This document shows positions 9,297 through 17,545 of a DNA stretch of 64,000 nt, piece by piece. Location of the stretch: assembly GCA_020634555.1 (NCBI GenBank), contig JACKBK010000011.1:1-64000 (forward strand), read 5' to 3'. A program made the translations under genes and the position numbers. The notes beneath the pieces are model-generated. The model was not told where the DNA came from, did no database searches, and was given only the letters and a program-made list of their open reading frames with translations. Positions within the stretch are counted from its first letter, which is position 1, and each line of letters opens with the position of its first letter. This DNA is from Caldilineae bacterium. GTDB lineage: Bacteria > Chloroflexota > Anaerolineae > JAAEKA01.

Positions 9297-12200
9297 AGGG
9301 CAAGTCCAGTGAGATACTTTGGCATATCGGCCAACGGCAGTTCGATTGATACGGTGGTACCCTGGTCAGGCGCGCTGGTCAGTTGCATGGTGCCCTTGAG
9401 CAGATGGACACGTTCCTGTACCTGCTTGAGACCAAAATGTCCCTTGCCTTCCTGAACCGAAATGGAACTAGGGTCGAACCCGACGCCGTTGTCTTCGATC
9501 TGTACGGAGAGCACGCCGTCGGTGACACGGGTTGCCACGCGGGTCAGGCTCGGCCGGCCGTGCTGGACAGCGTTGTACACCAGTTCCTGGATAATGCGAA
9601 ACAGGTCGTGTTCCAGGTTGTCGGGGACCGCGCCCAGGTCGTGAAAGTCGGTCTCGATAGTAACCTGGTACAACCGCGCCAGATTGGTCGTAAAGCACAG
9701 CAAGGCTTCTTCCAGCCCCAGCTGTTCCAGCGAAAGCGGCTGCAGAGCATAGATCGACCGGCGAACGTCCTGAATGCTCGTGTCCAGAACAACGCTGAGA
9801 TCGTCCAGCTCGGGCAGCAACTGCTCAGGATCCCGTCGCACCAGCGTCTTCCAGGTCTGGGCTCGAAAACGAATGCCGGCCAGCGTTTGCGCCAGGCCGT
9901 CGTGCAGTTCACCGGCAATGCGTGCCCGCTCGCGCTCCTGCATGCGGTCCATCTGCTCCAGATTCTCACGCAGGCGCCGCTCCCACATCAGTTCCTGGCG
10001 CTGAATTGCCAGTTGCCGCTGTTGCGCTTTCGTGCGACTGCGCGCAAAACCACCGACGATGAGCAGAATCAGCGCGCCATAGACGAGGTACGCCGCAGTG
10101 GTGCGCCACCAGGGCGGCTTCACAACGATGTGCAGGTTGACGCCATCCTCGTTCCACACACCATCGTTATTGGAACCCCGGACGTGCAATGTGTATTGTC
10201 CCGGATCGAGGTTGGTATAGGTGACGAAACGGCGGTCGCCGGCCAGGTTCCAGTCGGGGTCCACACCGTCCATCATGTAGGCATACTGGTTGCGTTCGGG
10301 GTTGATGAAGTTCAGTGCGGCGAATTCGAAGGAGAGTACCGATTGGTCGTGTGCGAGTTCGATCTCAGCGGTGTGGTTGATGTTCTGCGCCAGCGGCGAG
10401 TCTGGACCGATGGGCACCGTCTGGTTGAAGATCTGGAAATCGGTCAGGTAGACCGGCGGAACCTGCGGGTTGTCCTGAAGTTGCTCGGGGACGAAACGAA
10501 CGATGCCGTTCTCGATACCCAGGAACATCTCGCCCTGTTCGTTTTGCCAGTAGGCGCCCTGGGCAAAGTCATCGGCAGCGAGACCATCTTCCGTGTCGTA
10601 GGTGCGAAATTCTTCGGTTCCCGGGTTGAAACGTGTGAGGCCGTTGTTGGTGCTGAGCCACAGGTCGCCCGCAGCATCACTGAGGATTCCCAGGACGATG
10701 CTCCCCGGCAGTCCTTCGGCGCTCTGGTAATGCCTGCTGGTTTGGCTGGCCGGGTCGAAGCGTATCAGCCCTTGTCCCCAGGTTCCCAGCCACAGGATAC
10801 CATCGGCGTCCTGATGGATGACTGTAACCGCTGTATCCATTGTCCCTGACTGGTTGCTGAGGTTTTGAAATTGGCCGGTTGTCGGTGTGAAGCGAAACAA
10901 TCCGTTGGTTGCACCGATCCAGAGCTCGTCCGGACCACCTCCAACGATGCTCCAGATTTCATTGCTTTGCGGACCGGCTGGGTCGCGATTGAAAGTGGCA
11001 CTGGTTCCGCTCTGTGTGTCAACCTGATACAAACCTGCACTCGTGCCAACCCACAAGCTGGTCGCGCTATCCGAAAACAGCGAGCGGATCTCCATGCCTG
11101 GTGCGCCGACAGTCCCGGTCTCGTCGGACGGGTAGCGAGCGAAGGTTTCCTCCTCGGGGTCAAACAGTTTCAAGCCATCAAAGGTTCCAACCCATAGGTT
11201 TCCCTGGCCGTCAGGCTGAAGCGTAAACACGATATCGTTGCTCAAACTGCCAGGATCGGAGGGGTCGTTTGTGTAATAACGGGTCTCGCCGGTTACAGGA
11301 TCCACATGCGCCAGCCCCTGGCCAAACGTCCCTACCCACAGCTTGCCGGCCGGATCACCGAGAATTGCCAGTGGCACAGTGTCGATGGCCAGAGGCGTCG
11401 GGAATTTGGAGATATAAGGAGATAGCAGGTTAAGCCCCGCGGTCCAGGAACTTACCCACAACGTCCCTGTACTGTCCTCAGCGACCGCCACGACTTGATT
11501 GTTGAGCAAGGAATCTGGGTTGTCGGGATCGTGCAGGAAATGGGTGAACGTCACTGTCGCGGGATCAAATTGCGTCAGTCCTCCGCCCTGCGTACCCAAC
11601 CACAAACGGCCATGCCTGTCCTCGAACAGCGCCCGGATCGGGCCAGCACCCAGTCCTGCTTCGTTGCCGAGGTTGTAGTGGTATTCAGCGACGACGTGAT
11701 TTGCGCTGTCCAGCTTGTACAGGCCGTTATCAGTGCCCGCCCAAATGTTGCCGTTTTGGTCGGCGTCCACCTGAAACACATTGACGCCAGGTAGTCCAAC
11801 CTCGCCATCACTGAGTGTTAGCTCACCCGATCCACGCGTGAGCCATGCCAACCCGCCGTCGGTAGCCATCCAAACTGTTTGATCCTGTGCGACCGCGGTA
11901 TCGTGAACTGCCAGGTAATCAGGCGCAGGCAAAGTCTGGGGATCAGCGGGATAGCGGACCGCAATTCCTGTGTCGGGGTCGAACGAATTCAACCCGTTGT
12001 TGGTACTGATCCACAAGATCCCCTCGGCGTCGGCCTCGATTCCGTTGATCTGGTTGCTGCTCAGCGTCAGCGGATCGGCTGGATCGTGCTGAAAGGTCGT
12101 CCATTGGTCGGTTTGGAGGTCAAGCCGGTTAAGCCCCCCGCCGCGAGTTCCCACCCACAGACCACCCTCAGTGTCCGGGTAGATCGATGTCACGACGTTG

Positions 12201-12475
12201 TGACTCAAACTGTTTGGATTGTCAGGATCATGGGTGTAAACGACGAAATCACGACCGTCATAGCGGTTCAGGCCGTTCTGCGTGCCGAGCCACATGAACC
12301 CCTGGTCGTCCTGGGCGATGGCTAGCGCAGTGCTGTCAGACAGACCGTCTTCCGGAAGGAGGTGGTCAAAGGCAGCAGGCGGTGGAGCTTGCGCCGATGA
12401 TACACTCGCCGCTCCAAAATTCAGGAAGCAAAGGGTGATCATAACGACAACCTCGATTCCTGCCAGGCTTTTCAT
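9293..12475 (-). CDS. Sensor histidine kinase with extracytoplasmic double beta-propeller (Reg_prop, Y_Y_Y, HisKA_3)
   Basis: 1,060 residues. A signal peptide (1-28) is followed by about 14 propeller repeats of the W-x-G/S-T-x-x-G-L-x-x-x-D type (for example FMWLGTQNGLNRYD and LWVGTRGGGLNRLD), enough for two seven-bladed propellers. A Y_Y_Y immunoglobulin-like domain follows at about 690-765 (YAYMMDGVDPDW, YTNLDPGQYTLHVRG). One transmembrane helix is at about 770-790. The HisKA_3 dimerisation box has H858 in GELHDGLAQTL, and the HATPase domain (about 945-1050) has QELVYNAVQHG and DNGVGFD. There is no fused receiver; the partner regulator is the overlapping downstream gene. Kinases with this architecture often sense polysaccharide breakdown products (family knowledge); the ligand here is unknown. 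Confidence 0.95.
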   Translation of the reverse strand: MKSLAGIEVVVMITLCFLNFGAASVSSAQAPPPAAFDHLLPEDGLSDSTALAIAQDDQGFMWLGTQNGLNRYDGRDFVVYTHDPDNPNSLSHNVVTSIYPDTEGGLWVGTRGGGLNRLDLQTDQWTTFQHDPADPLTLSSNQINGIEADAEGILWISTNNGLNSFDPDTGIAVRYPADPQTLPAPDYLAVHDTAVAQDQTVWMATDGGLAWLTRGSGELTLSDGEVGLPGVNVFQVDADQNGNIWAGTDNGLYKLDSANHVVAEYHYNLGNEAGLGAGPIRALFEDRHGRLWLGTQGGGLTQFDPATVTFTHFLHDPDNPDSLLNNQVVAVAEDSTGTLWVSSWTAGLNLLSPYISKFPTPLAIDTVPLAILGDPAGKLWVGTFGQGLAHVDPVTGETRYYTNDPSDPGSLSNDIVFTLQPDGQGNLWVGTFDGLKLFDPEEETFARYPSDETGTVGAPGMEIRSLFSDSATSLWVGTSAGLYQVDTQSGTSATFNRDPAGPQSNEIWSIVGGGPDELWIGATNGLFRFTPTTGQFQNLSNQSGTMDTAVTVIHQDADGILWLGTWGQGLIRFDPASQTSRHYQSAEGLPGSIVLGILSDAAGDLWLSTNNGLTRFNPGTEEFRTYDTEDGLAADDFAQGAYWQNEQGEMFLGIENGIVRFVPEQLQDNPQVPPVYLTDFQIFNQTVPIGPDSPLAQNINHTAEIELAHDQSVLSFEFAALNFINPERNQYAYMMDGVDPDWNLAGDRRFVTYTNLDPGQYTLHVRGSNNDGVWNEDGVNLHIVVKPPWWRTTAAYLVYGALILLIVGGFARSRTKAQQRQLAIQRQELMWERRLRENLEQMDRMQERERARIAGELHDGLAQTLAGIRFRAQTWKTLVRRDPEQLLPELDDLSVVLDTSIQDVRRSIYALQPLSLEQLGLEEALLCFTTNLARLYQVTIETDFHDLGAVPDNLEHDLFRIIQELVYNAVQHGRPSLTRVATRVTDGVLSVQIEDNGVGFDPSSISVQEGKGHFGLKQVQERVHLLKGTMQLTSAPDQGTTVSIELPLADMPKYLTGLAL

Positions 12476-12522
12476 AAGTCGGTCCCGTTACGTAGTTGCA
12501 GATTAACGAATGTTCGGACTGC

Positions 12523-12550
12523 ATTATACACGCAAAGCGAAGTGGGCAAA
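12523..12550 (-). promoter_or_regulatory. Possible promoter of the kinase-regulator operon
   Basis: On the minus strand a consensus TATAAT (12528-12523) lies about 50 nt before the kinase start. The best -35 is a weak TTTGCC 16 nt upstream. It lies back to back with the tRNA promoter. Confidence 0.4.
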
Positions 12551-12579
12551 TTGGAACGCAGATTCAAGTGTGGTATACT
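12551..12579 (+). promoter_or_regulatory. Sigma-70 promoter of the split tRNA-Lys gene
   Basis: TTGGAA (12551-12556), a 17-nt spacer and TATACT (12574-12579). The expected start near 12586 is only about 3 nt before the mature tRNA 5' end. Confidence 0.75.
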
Positions 12580-12588
12580 CAACGTCGT

Positions 12589-12917
12589 GGGCCGCTAGCT
12601 CAATTGGCAGAGCAAGGGACTTTAATAAGGAGCCTTCCGGAGGAAACTCCGGGAGTGGACGCTGCTGTATGCTGGAACGCCCTAAAGCCCAAGGTACGTG
12701 TTTCCCCACGTGACAATCCGAACGGATAGTATGGGTAATCAGCAGGCAACCTGGCCGCGGTCAGAGAGCCCTCAGAGGCCATACGCAGCGCACCCAAACG
12801 GGTCAAGCCGTGGGTGAAGAGATGGTCCAGACTACAACGGAGACTGGCTCTCCGGCTAGTGAAAGCTAGTGTGGTAGGTTAATCCCTAGGTTACAGGTTC
12901 GATTCCTGTGCGGCTCA
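12589..12917 (+). tRNA. tRNA-Lys(UUU), interrupted by a group I intron
   Basis: Exon 1 is 12589-12622 (34 nt) and exon 2 is 12879-12917 (39 nt). Joined, they give exactly 73 nt without CCA. The acceptor stem GGGCCGC pairs with GCGGCTC (one G-U). The D-stem is GCTC/GAGC, the anticodon stem AGGGA/TCCCT, the spliced anticodon loop CTTTTAA, the variable loop AGGTT, the T-stem ACAGG/CCTGT with loop TTCGATT, and the discriminator is A. The loop and the overall body match bacterial tRNA-Lys(UUU). The break falls between anticodon bases 34 and 35. The genomic 3' end continues CAGG, so CCA must be added after transcription. A promoter lies just upstream. Confidence 0.92.
12623..12878 (+). ncRNA. Group I intron (256 nt, no ORF) in tRNA-Lys
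   Basis: A compact ribozyme is recognisable by hand folding. P1 pairs exon GGGACTT with the internal guide at 12630-12636 (GAGCCTT), with U34-G at the splice site. P2 is CCGGAG-GAAA-CTCCGG (12637-12652). P3 is CGCTGC (12660-12665) with GCAGCG (12785-12790). P4 is TGCTG (12670-12674) with CAGCA (12740-12744). P7 is GGCCAT (12777-12782) with ATGGTC (12822-12827). P8 is CACCC (12791-12795) with GGGTG (12812-12816). P9 is CGGAGA/TCTCCG (12838-12854), followed by a GAAA-capped hairpin (12856-12869). The terminal G is 12878, and exon-2 TTA can pair with TAA (12626-12628) as P10. The guide and splice position match those of the cyanobacterial tRNA-Leu(UAA) intron as I remember it. No homing endonuclease is present. 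Confidence 0.9.
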
Positions 12918-12920
12918 CAG

Positions 12921-12960
12921 GAAAAAAACAACAGCCCGGAAAAACGCTTCCGGGCTGTTG
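12921..12960 (-). terminator. Terminator of the GT2 glycosyltransferase gene, probably also ending tRNA transcripts
   Basis: Perfect 12-bp stem (12929-12940 with 12949-12960) and an 8-nt loop. On the minus strand it is followed by a run of seven Ts (complement of 12922-12928), so it best serves the leftward glycosyltransferase gene. On the plus strand the T-tract is poor. Confidence 0.8.
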
Positions 12961-12981
12961 GATTCTTGCATCGATGTGTGG

Positions 12982-13722
12982 TCAGCGGGTGTAAACGCCC
13001 TCACCCAGGTTGCGACGCACCTGCCACACCTCTCGCACCATGCGGATGGTATCGTGTACAGGCCGCACCCGGCTGTCGGCATCAAAGTACCAGTCGATGG
13101 GAAGCTCTATCACGGTGTGGCCGCGCGCCAGGGCGATGGCCACCGCTTCGACGTCGAATCCCAGGCCGTTCATAGTCTGGCGCTCGAACACTTCAGCCGC
13201 GATGTCGCCGCGGAAACACTTGAAGCCGCATTGCGTGTCCTGAAACTGTGGAATCGCCAGCCAGCGCACGATCTGGTTGAACACCCGGCCCATTAGATGG
13301 CGGTAGAACGGCTCGTTGTAACGGTTCGCGCCCGGCGCTTCGCGCGACGCCATGGCTACCGCGTAGCTGTTGACGACGGGCGGCAGGAACTTGTTCACCT
13401 CGTCGATGGGCATTGACAGGTCGGCGTCGCACATGAAGCGATACTCGCCGGCGGCTGCCAACATCCCTTTTCGCACGGCAGCCCCCTTGCCCTTCTCGCT
13501 GTGCAACACCCGCACATACGGATGTTCGGCAGCGAAGCTCTCAGCCACTTCCGTGGTCCTGTCGCTGCTGCCGTTCTCTACCACCAACACTTCGCCCTGA
13601 TATGGCTGCCTGGCCAAAAAAGCGTCGATCTTGCGCAGCGAAATCGGCAATCGTCGTTCCTCGTTGTAAGCGGGAATGATGATCGACAGCAGAGGAGCGG
13701 TTTGTGATTCCTGAGTGGGCAT
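12982..13722 (-). CDS. GT2 glycosyltransferase, dolichyl/polyprenyl-phosphate glucosyltransferase-like
   Basis: 246 residues from the ATG at 13722; a longer frame from a TTG adds only three residues. GT-A fold signs: LLSIIIPAYNEERRLP near the N-terminus, VVENGSSDRT, and the metal-binding DADLSMP. QDTQCGFKCF followed by GFDVEAVAIA is typical of enzymes that transfer a hexose from a nucleotide sugar to a polyprenyl phosphate, such as the ALG5 type. No C-terminal membrane domain is present, so it is probably peripheral at the cytoplasmic face of the membrane. The lipid-linked sugar could feed the GT-C enzymes encoded at 39.9-47.3 kb (inference). It is the last gene of a leftward group and ends at the 12921-12960 terminator. 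Confidence 0.85.
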   Translation of the reverse strand: MPTQESQTAPLLSIIIPAYNEERRLPISLRKIDAFLARQPYQGEVLVVENGSSDRTTEVAESFAAEHPYVRVLHSEKGKGAAVRKGMLAAAGEYRFMCDADLSMPIDEVNKFLPPVVNSYAVAMASREAPGANRYNEPFYRHLMGRVFNQIVRWLAIPQFQDTQCGFKCFRGDIAAEVFERQTMNGLGFDVEAVAIALARGHTVIELPIDWYFDADSRVRPVHDTIRMVREVWQVRRNLGEGVYTR

Positions 13723-13788
13723 AAAGATCAAAATGGTTTTTGGGGTCGTCCCGTACGTTTTGTCACAACAAACAAAAATTATAAGTCT

Positions 13789-14661
13789 CTACAGAAGAAA
13801 CACCAAACCAAGGACGGCTGCCAGCAGACCACCAGCCACCGATGACACGAAGTTGACCAGGTCGTTGTTCAACCAGCGCCAGCCGTGCAGTGGTTTCGTA
13901 GCCTCGCCGCAGGTGTGAACACGCCGCTCGGTCTCCTTTTGGCAGCCATCACACCAATAGATGCCCTGCACCGTTGCGCCCAGCAAGCTGTCCACCAGCG
14001 ATCCGGCCAGCCCGGCCGCGGCCGCGATCCCGATCAGCGGCAGGTCGCTGAGCAGTAAGCTGCCGGTGGTCGCGAGTGCCGCAGCCTGGATGAACAAGAA
14101 CGCGCAGACGCCGATGAAAGCGGCGCCGGCCAGCGCCGCCAGCGTGCCCATGCCGGTGATCCCACCTGACGTTCCCACAGCAACGGGCCTGCCGGTAGTG
14201 ATCAGCCGCGGGGCCTGTGATGCCAGCACACCCAACTCCGTCGCCCAGGTGTCGGCGTTGACCGTCGCCATGGCGCCGAAGTAGGCCAGTGTCAGGAACG
14301 CGTAGGTTGGATTGCCCAGGCGCGCCTCTCCGGGCAGATCCACCAGCAGGAACACCGCTATGGCCAGTGCAGCGCCGTACCCGCCGTTGGCCAACGTCTG
14401 TCCCAGGTCGCGGCGCTCTCCTTTAGCGAACTTGTCGGCCAGCTCGGCTTTATCGGCCCACCGCCAGTGGCTGAGCAAGGTGGAGCTGACGAAGAACGCG
14501 ATCAGTACCAGCCCCCACGTCCAGCCGCCGAAGCCGAAAATAAGCGTCCCGGTGATGACGGCCCCTGCCACCCCGCTGCGCGTCAGTGAGTTGCGCCGGT
14601 AAGCCAGCCAGCCGATACCCGCGCTCAACGCCAACCCGGCCAGCAACTGTGTGGTGGGCAC
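13789..14661 (-). CDS. DUF92 family integral membrane protein
   Basis: 290 residues, GTG start at 14661 with AGAGG upstream; only 3 nt separate it from the preceding stop. About seven hydrophobic segments are visible. Family marks include NSLTRSGVAGA, the glycine-rich VITGTLIFGFGGWTWG, LANGGYGAALA, NADTWATELGVL and SGGITGMGTLAALAGA. A small Cys-containing insert (YWCDGCQKETERRVHTCG) lies in the loop before the final helix. The plant relative VTE6 is a phytyl-phosphate kinase, so a CTP-dependent polyprenyl-phosphate kinase role is possible, but the bacterial function is not established. It is coupled to the PH-domain protein gene. Confidence 0.85.
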   Translation of the reverse strand: MPTTQLLAGLALSAGIGWLAYRRNSLTRSGVAGAVITGTLIFGFGGWTWGLVLIAFFVSSTLLSHWRWADKAELADKFAKGERRDLGQTLANGGYGAALAIAVFLLVDLPGEARLGNPTYAFLTLAYFGAMATVNADTWATELGVLASQAPRLITTGRPVAVGTSGGITGMGTLAALAGAAFIGVCAFLFIQAAALATTGSLLLSDLPLIGIAAAAGLAGSLVDSLLGATVQGIYWCDGCQKETERRVHTCGEATKPLHGWRWLNNDLVNFVSSVAGGLLAAVLGLVFLL

Positions 14662-14664
14662 CGG

Positions 14665-15609
14665 TCAACCTCTCGTCACCGACAGCAGCGCGACCAGCGC
14701 AGCCAACTGAGCGGCCACCGCGCCGCTAAAGAGCAATGCTGCTGCGATTCGATGGCGTCGGTGCACCAGCAGCCCCCAGGCTCCGTTGATCAGCCAGACC
14801 GCCAGGCCAAACGCGGGAAACACAAAGATCAGCCGCCGGTCCAGGTTGTCCCACAGCGGCAGCGCATAGGGCAATCCGGTGAAACGGAAGATTGCCACAC
14901 CCAGCAACACCAAAAAACCGACAAACCCGGCCGCCAGCAAGCCCATCAGGACTGGATCCTGCCAGAGCGGCCAGCGCGCGACCGCCGGCCAATGGCGCTG
15001 CTGCTCCACCAGATGAGTCGGGCCAAGTGCGTGAAAATCATCCAGCGCAGCCAGGAAACGCTCCGGGTCGTCAGGCGAGATGCCGTAGGTACGCTGAACG
15101 GTCACCAGCAGTATTTGGTCGGCCAGCGGTTGCGACGCCAGGCTGTTGACACGCTTGCCCTTCAACACTCGCCTGGTGCCCAATTCCGGGCCGTAACACA
15201 GCCAGCGCGCCAGCCCTGGCCAGCGTCGGACGAGTCTCTCAACCGCCCAGTCGGCCTCGCCGTTGGGGCCTTGCACGACCGGCGCTCCCTGCTGCCAGTC
15301 AGCCACAGCCGCGGCGCGGCGAATCTCCTGAATGTCGCCCAGCGGGATTGTCTGGCGCACCGGGCCATAGACCACGGTGATCGCGTTGCGGTCGATCCAG
15401 TAGGCCAGGGTGAAGCACGTCCAGGCGCGCCACGCCACATACAGGATCGGCAACCACAGCAGCAGGCTGATAACGAACAAGAAAAACGTCGAGCCGGCCA
15501 CCGGCTTGGCAAAGAAGACAATCAGCAACACGAAGTTGACGACCAGCAAGATGCCGGTCGCCAGGGCTGCTCGCCGGCCTTCAAGAAAAGGCGCAGGTTT
15601 GAAGGTCAT
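14665..15609 (-). CDS. Membrane protein with bacterial PH-like domain
   Basis: 314 residues, ATG at 15609. Two N-terminal helices (about 14-35 and 40-60) are followed by a short beta-rich PH-like segment (YWIDRNAITVVYGP, QTIPLGDIQEI) of the YdbS/DUF304 sort, then a soluble middle and two further helices near the C-terminus (about 222-240 and 265-310). The segment SPDDPERFLAALDDF is also common in these proteins. No enzymatic motif is visible and the function is unknown. It is directly followed by the DUF92 gene with a 3-nt gap, so the two are cotranscribed. Confidence 0.75.
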   Translation of the reverse strand: MTFKPAPFLEGRRAALATGILLVVNFVLLIVFFAKPVAGSTFFLFVISLLLWLPILYVAWRAWTCFTLAYWIDRNAITVVYGPVRQTIPLGDIQEIRRAAAVADWQQGAPVVQGPNGEADWAVERLVRRWPGLARWLCYGPELGTRRVLKGKRVNSLASQPLADQILLVTVQRTYGISPDDPERFLAALDDFHALGPTHLVEQQRHWPAVARWPLWQDPVLMGLLAAGFVGFLVLLGVAIFRFTGLPYALPLWDNLDRRLIFVFPAFGLAVWLINGAWGLLVHRRHRIAAALLFSGAVAAQLAALVALLSVTRG

Positions 15610-15649
15610 GGATGGGAGGTTTCGCCGACGGGGAGATGTGTGATCGATG

Positions 15650-15714
15650 AAACGTGAGGCGTGAAACGTGACCGGAATTCGAAATCACGTTTCACGTTTT
15701 ACGCATCACGCCTC
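15650..15714. repeat. CGTGAAACGTGA intergenic inverted repeat, copy 1 (ilvE end)
   Basis: CGTGAAACGTGA (15660-15671) pairs perfectly with 15685-15696, flanked by further copies of the GTGA/TCAC theme. The ilvE stop codon (15706-15708) lies inside the element, so the repeat supplies the end of the gene and probably acts as its terminator. Related copies are at 17546 and 23434. Confidence 0.75.
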
Positions 15715-16632
15715 AACGTAAACTGGAGTATTCCAGCCCCGATACTTGGCAACATTTCCCTTCACCACGTCGAAATAGAGGTCCCGGATCGATTTAGTAA
15801 CCGGCCCAATCTTGCCGCTGCCGACCGGCCGGCGATCCACCGTGGCAATGGCGGCCACCTGCACGCCAGTGCCGCAGAAGAATAGCTCGTCGCAGATGTA
15901 CAGCTCCGTGCGGTCGATCTCCCGCTCTTCAACCTCCAAGCCCAGCTCGTTTGTCGCCAGTTCCATGATGGTGCGGCGGGTGATGCCCTCCAGGATGTTG
16001 GCGGTGATGGATGGCGTGATCAACTTGCCGTTGCGCACCATGAACAGGTTCTCAGCGCTGCCCTCAGAGACATGGCCGTGTTGGTCCAGCACGATGGCCT
16101 CGTCGTAGCCGTCCATCAGCGCCTCGGACTTGACGAAGGCCGAGTTGACGTAGGCGCCGGCGATCTTGCCGCGCGCCGGGATCGCGTTGTCGTCGATGCG
16201 CCGCCACGTGGAGACGCAGACATCCGCGCCCTCCTCCTTTTCGATGTAGCGGCCAAACGGCGTCGCAAAGATCGTCACCTCGTCGGTCATGCCATGCAGC
16301 ATGACGCCGATCTTCAGGTCGGCCTTGTAGGCCAGCGGCCGGACGTAGGTGTCGGCGCGGAATCCTTCGCACCGCAGCAGGTCCAGTACGGTCGCGCGCA
16401 GCTTCTCCGGGCTGTGGGCCACATTCATGAGCAGCAGCCGCGCCGATGTCAGGAAGCGCTCGATGTGGTCCTCGATGCGGAAAACATACAACTGCTCGGC
16501 CTCATCGTTCCAGTAAGCCCGGATGCCGCCGAAACAGGCGGTGCCGTAGTGCAGGGCGTGGGTCATCACACTCACCTGCGCCTGTTCGATGGGTACGATC
16601 TGGCCTTCAAAAAACGCATACTTGGTCTGCAT
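15706..16632 (-). CDS. ilvE: Branched-chain amino acid aminotransferase
   Basis: 308 residues, the usual length for fold-type IV PLP aminotransferases. THALHYGTACFGGIRAY (24-40), the PLP lysine K156 in ARGKIAGAYVNSAF, E190 in VSEGSAENLF, and GITRRTIMELA and FFCGTGVQVAAI near the C-terminus are all present. It interconverts Val, Leu and Ile with their 2-oxo acids using 2-oxoglutarate. Its stop codon sits inside an intergenic repeat, so the last residues (VYVEA) are encoded by repeat-adjacent DNA. The surE stop is 121 nt upstream, separated by a tandem-repeat spacer. Confidence 0.95.
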   Translation of the reverse strand: MQTKYAFFEGQIVPIEQAQVSVMTHALHYGTACFGGIRAYWNDEAEQLYVFRIEDHIERFLTSARLLLMNVAHSPEKLRATVLDLLRCEGFRADTYVRPLAYKADLKIGVMLHGMTDEVTIFATPFGRYIEKEEGADVCVSTWRRIDDNAIPARGKIAGAYVNSAFVKSEALMDGYDEAIVLDQHGHVSEGSAENLFMVRNGKLITPSITANILEGITRRTIMELATNELGLEVEEREIDRTELYICDELFFCGTGVQVAAIATVDRRPVGSGKIGPVTKSIRDLYFDVVKGNVAKYRGWNTPVYVEA

Positions 16633-16650
16633 CTACTCCTCGCTCTCGCT

Positions 16651-16751
16651 GATCAGTTATCAGTGATCAGTAATCAGAAAGCGGCAAAAAGCGAGCCTGG
16701 GAGAACGTTTGTCGCTGACCACCGATAACCGATAACCGTTTACCGATAACC
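16651..16751. repeat. GATCAG/GATAACC short tandem repeat spacer
   Basis: 16651-16677 is built from variants of GATCAGTTATCAGT, and 16721-16751 from three variants of ACCGATAACC. On the minus strand the two halves read as related GGTTATCGG- and CTGATTACTGA-type runs, weakly complementary to each other. This spacer fills the surE-ilvE gap and contains no gene. Confidence 0.6.
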
Positions 16752-16753
16752 AT

Positions 16754-17515
16754 TTATTCACCCAGCCACTCGCCCAGCTTTTCCATGAACTGATAGTCGG
16801 TCATGTCCATGCTCAGCGGTGTGACGGAGATGTAGCCGCGGGCCACCGCGCCGTAGTCGGTGCCATCCTCGACGACGCCGGTGGGCGGCTCGCCACCGAT
16901 CCAGTAGTATGGCTCGCCCTTCGGATCCTCGCGTTCGACCAGCACGTCGCGGTAGACACGCTGGCCCAGCCGCGTCACCAACACACCCTTCACCTCGTTG
17001 CTGGGCACCGGCGGCGCGTTGACGTTCAGGAAGGTGTTGGCAGGCAGGCCGCCGGCCAGGATCGCCCGTGCCAGCCGTACCACCACGCCAGTCACGGCGC
17101 GGAAATCCGACCACTCGCGCGCGTCCAGCGACACGGCGATGGACGGCACGCCGCCGACCACCGCTTCCATCGCCCCGGCCACAGTACCGCTGTAGGTGAT
17201 GTCGTGGCCCAGGTTGCCGCCCTGGTTGATGCCCGACACCACCAGGTCAGGCATGTTGGGGATCGCGCCCAGCAACGCCAGACCGACGCAGTCCGACGGC
17301 GCGCCGTTGGTCGTGTAGGCCGGGCTGCCATCGGCCAGCGTCACCCGGCCGATGCGCAGCGGCTTGTGCATCGTCTTGCTGTGGCCGGCCGCGCTCCAGT
17401 TGCGGTCCGGCGCAAACACCGTCACCTCGCCCACCACCTCCAGCGCCTGTTTCAGCGCCAGCAGGCCGGGCGACGTAACGCCGTCGTCGTTGGTAATCAA
17501 TATCTGCGCGGGCAT
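16754..17515 (-). CDS. surE: 5'/3'-nucleotidase SurE
   Basis: 253 residues from the ATG at 17515. The frame stays open 22 codons further upstream, but that extension is encoded by an intergenic repeat, and the family begins directly with the metal site, as here: MPAQILITNDDGVTSPG with D10 and D11. WSAAGHSKTMHKPLRI, YTTNGAPSDCV and VVSGINQGGNLGHDITYSGTVAGA carry the remaining metal and phosphate ligands. It dephosphorylates nucleoside monophosphates in a divalent-metal-dependent way in the cytoplasm. It runs leftward toward ilvE. Confidence 0.95.
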   Translation of the reverse strand: MPAQILITNDDGVTSPGLLALKQALEVVGEVTVFAPDRNWSAAGHSKTMHKPLRIGRVTLADGSPAYTTNGAPSDCVGLALLGAIPNMPDLVVSGINQGGNLGHDITYSGTVAGAMEAVVGGVPSIAVSLDAREWSDFRAVTGVVVRLARAILAGGLPANTFLNVNAPPVPSNEVKGVLVTRLGQRVYRDVLVEREDPKGEPYYWIGGEPPTGVVEDGTDYGAVARGYISVTPLSMDMTDYQFMEKLGEWLGE

Positions 17516-17545
17516 GTCGTGTACAGGGTTTATATGTTCTCGCTT

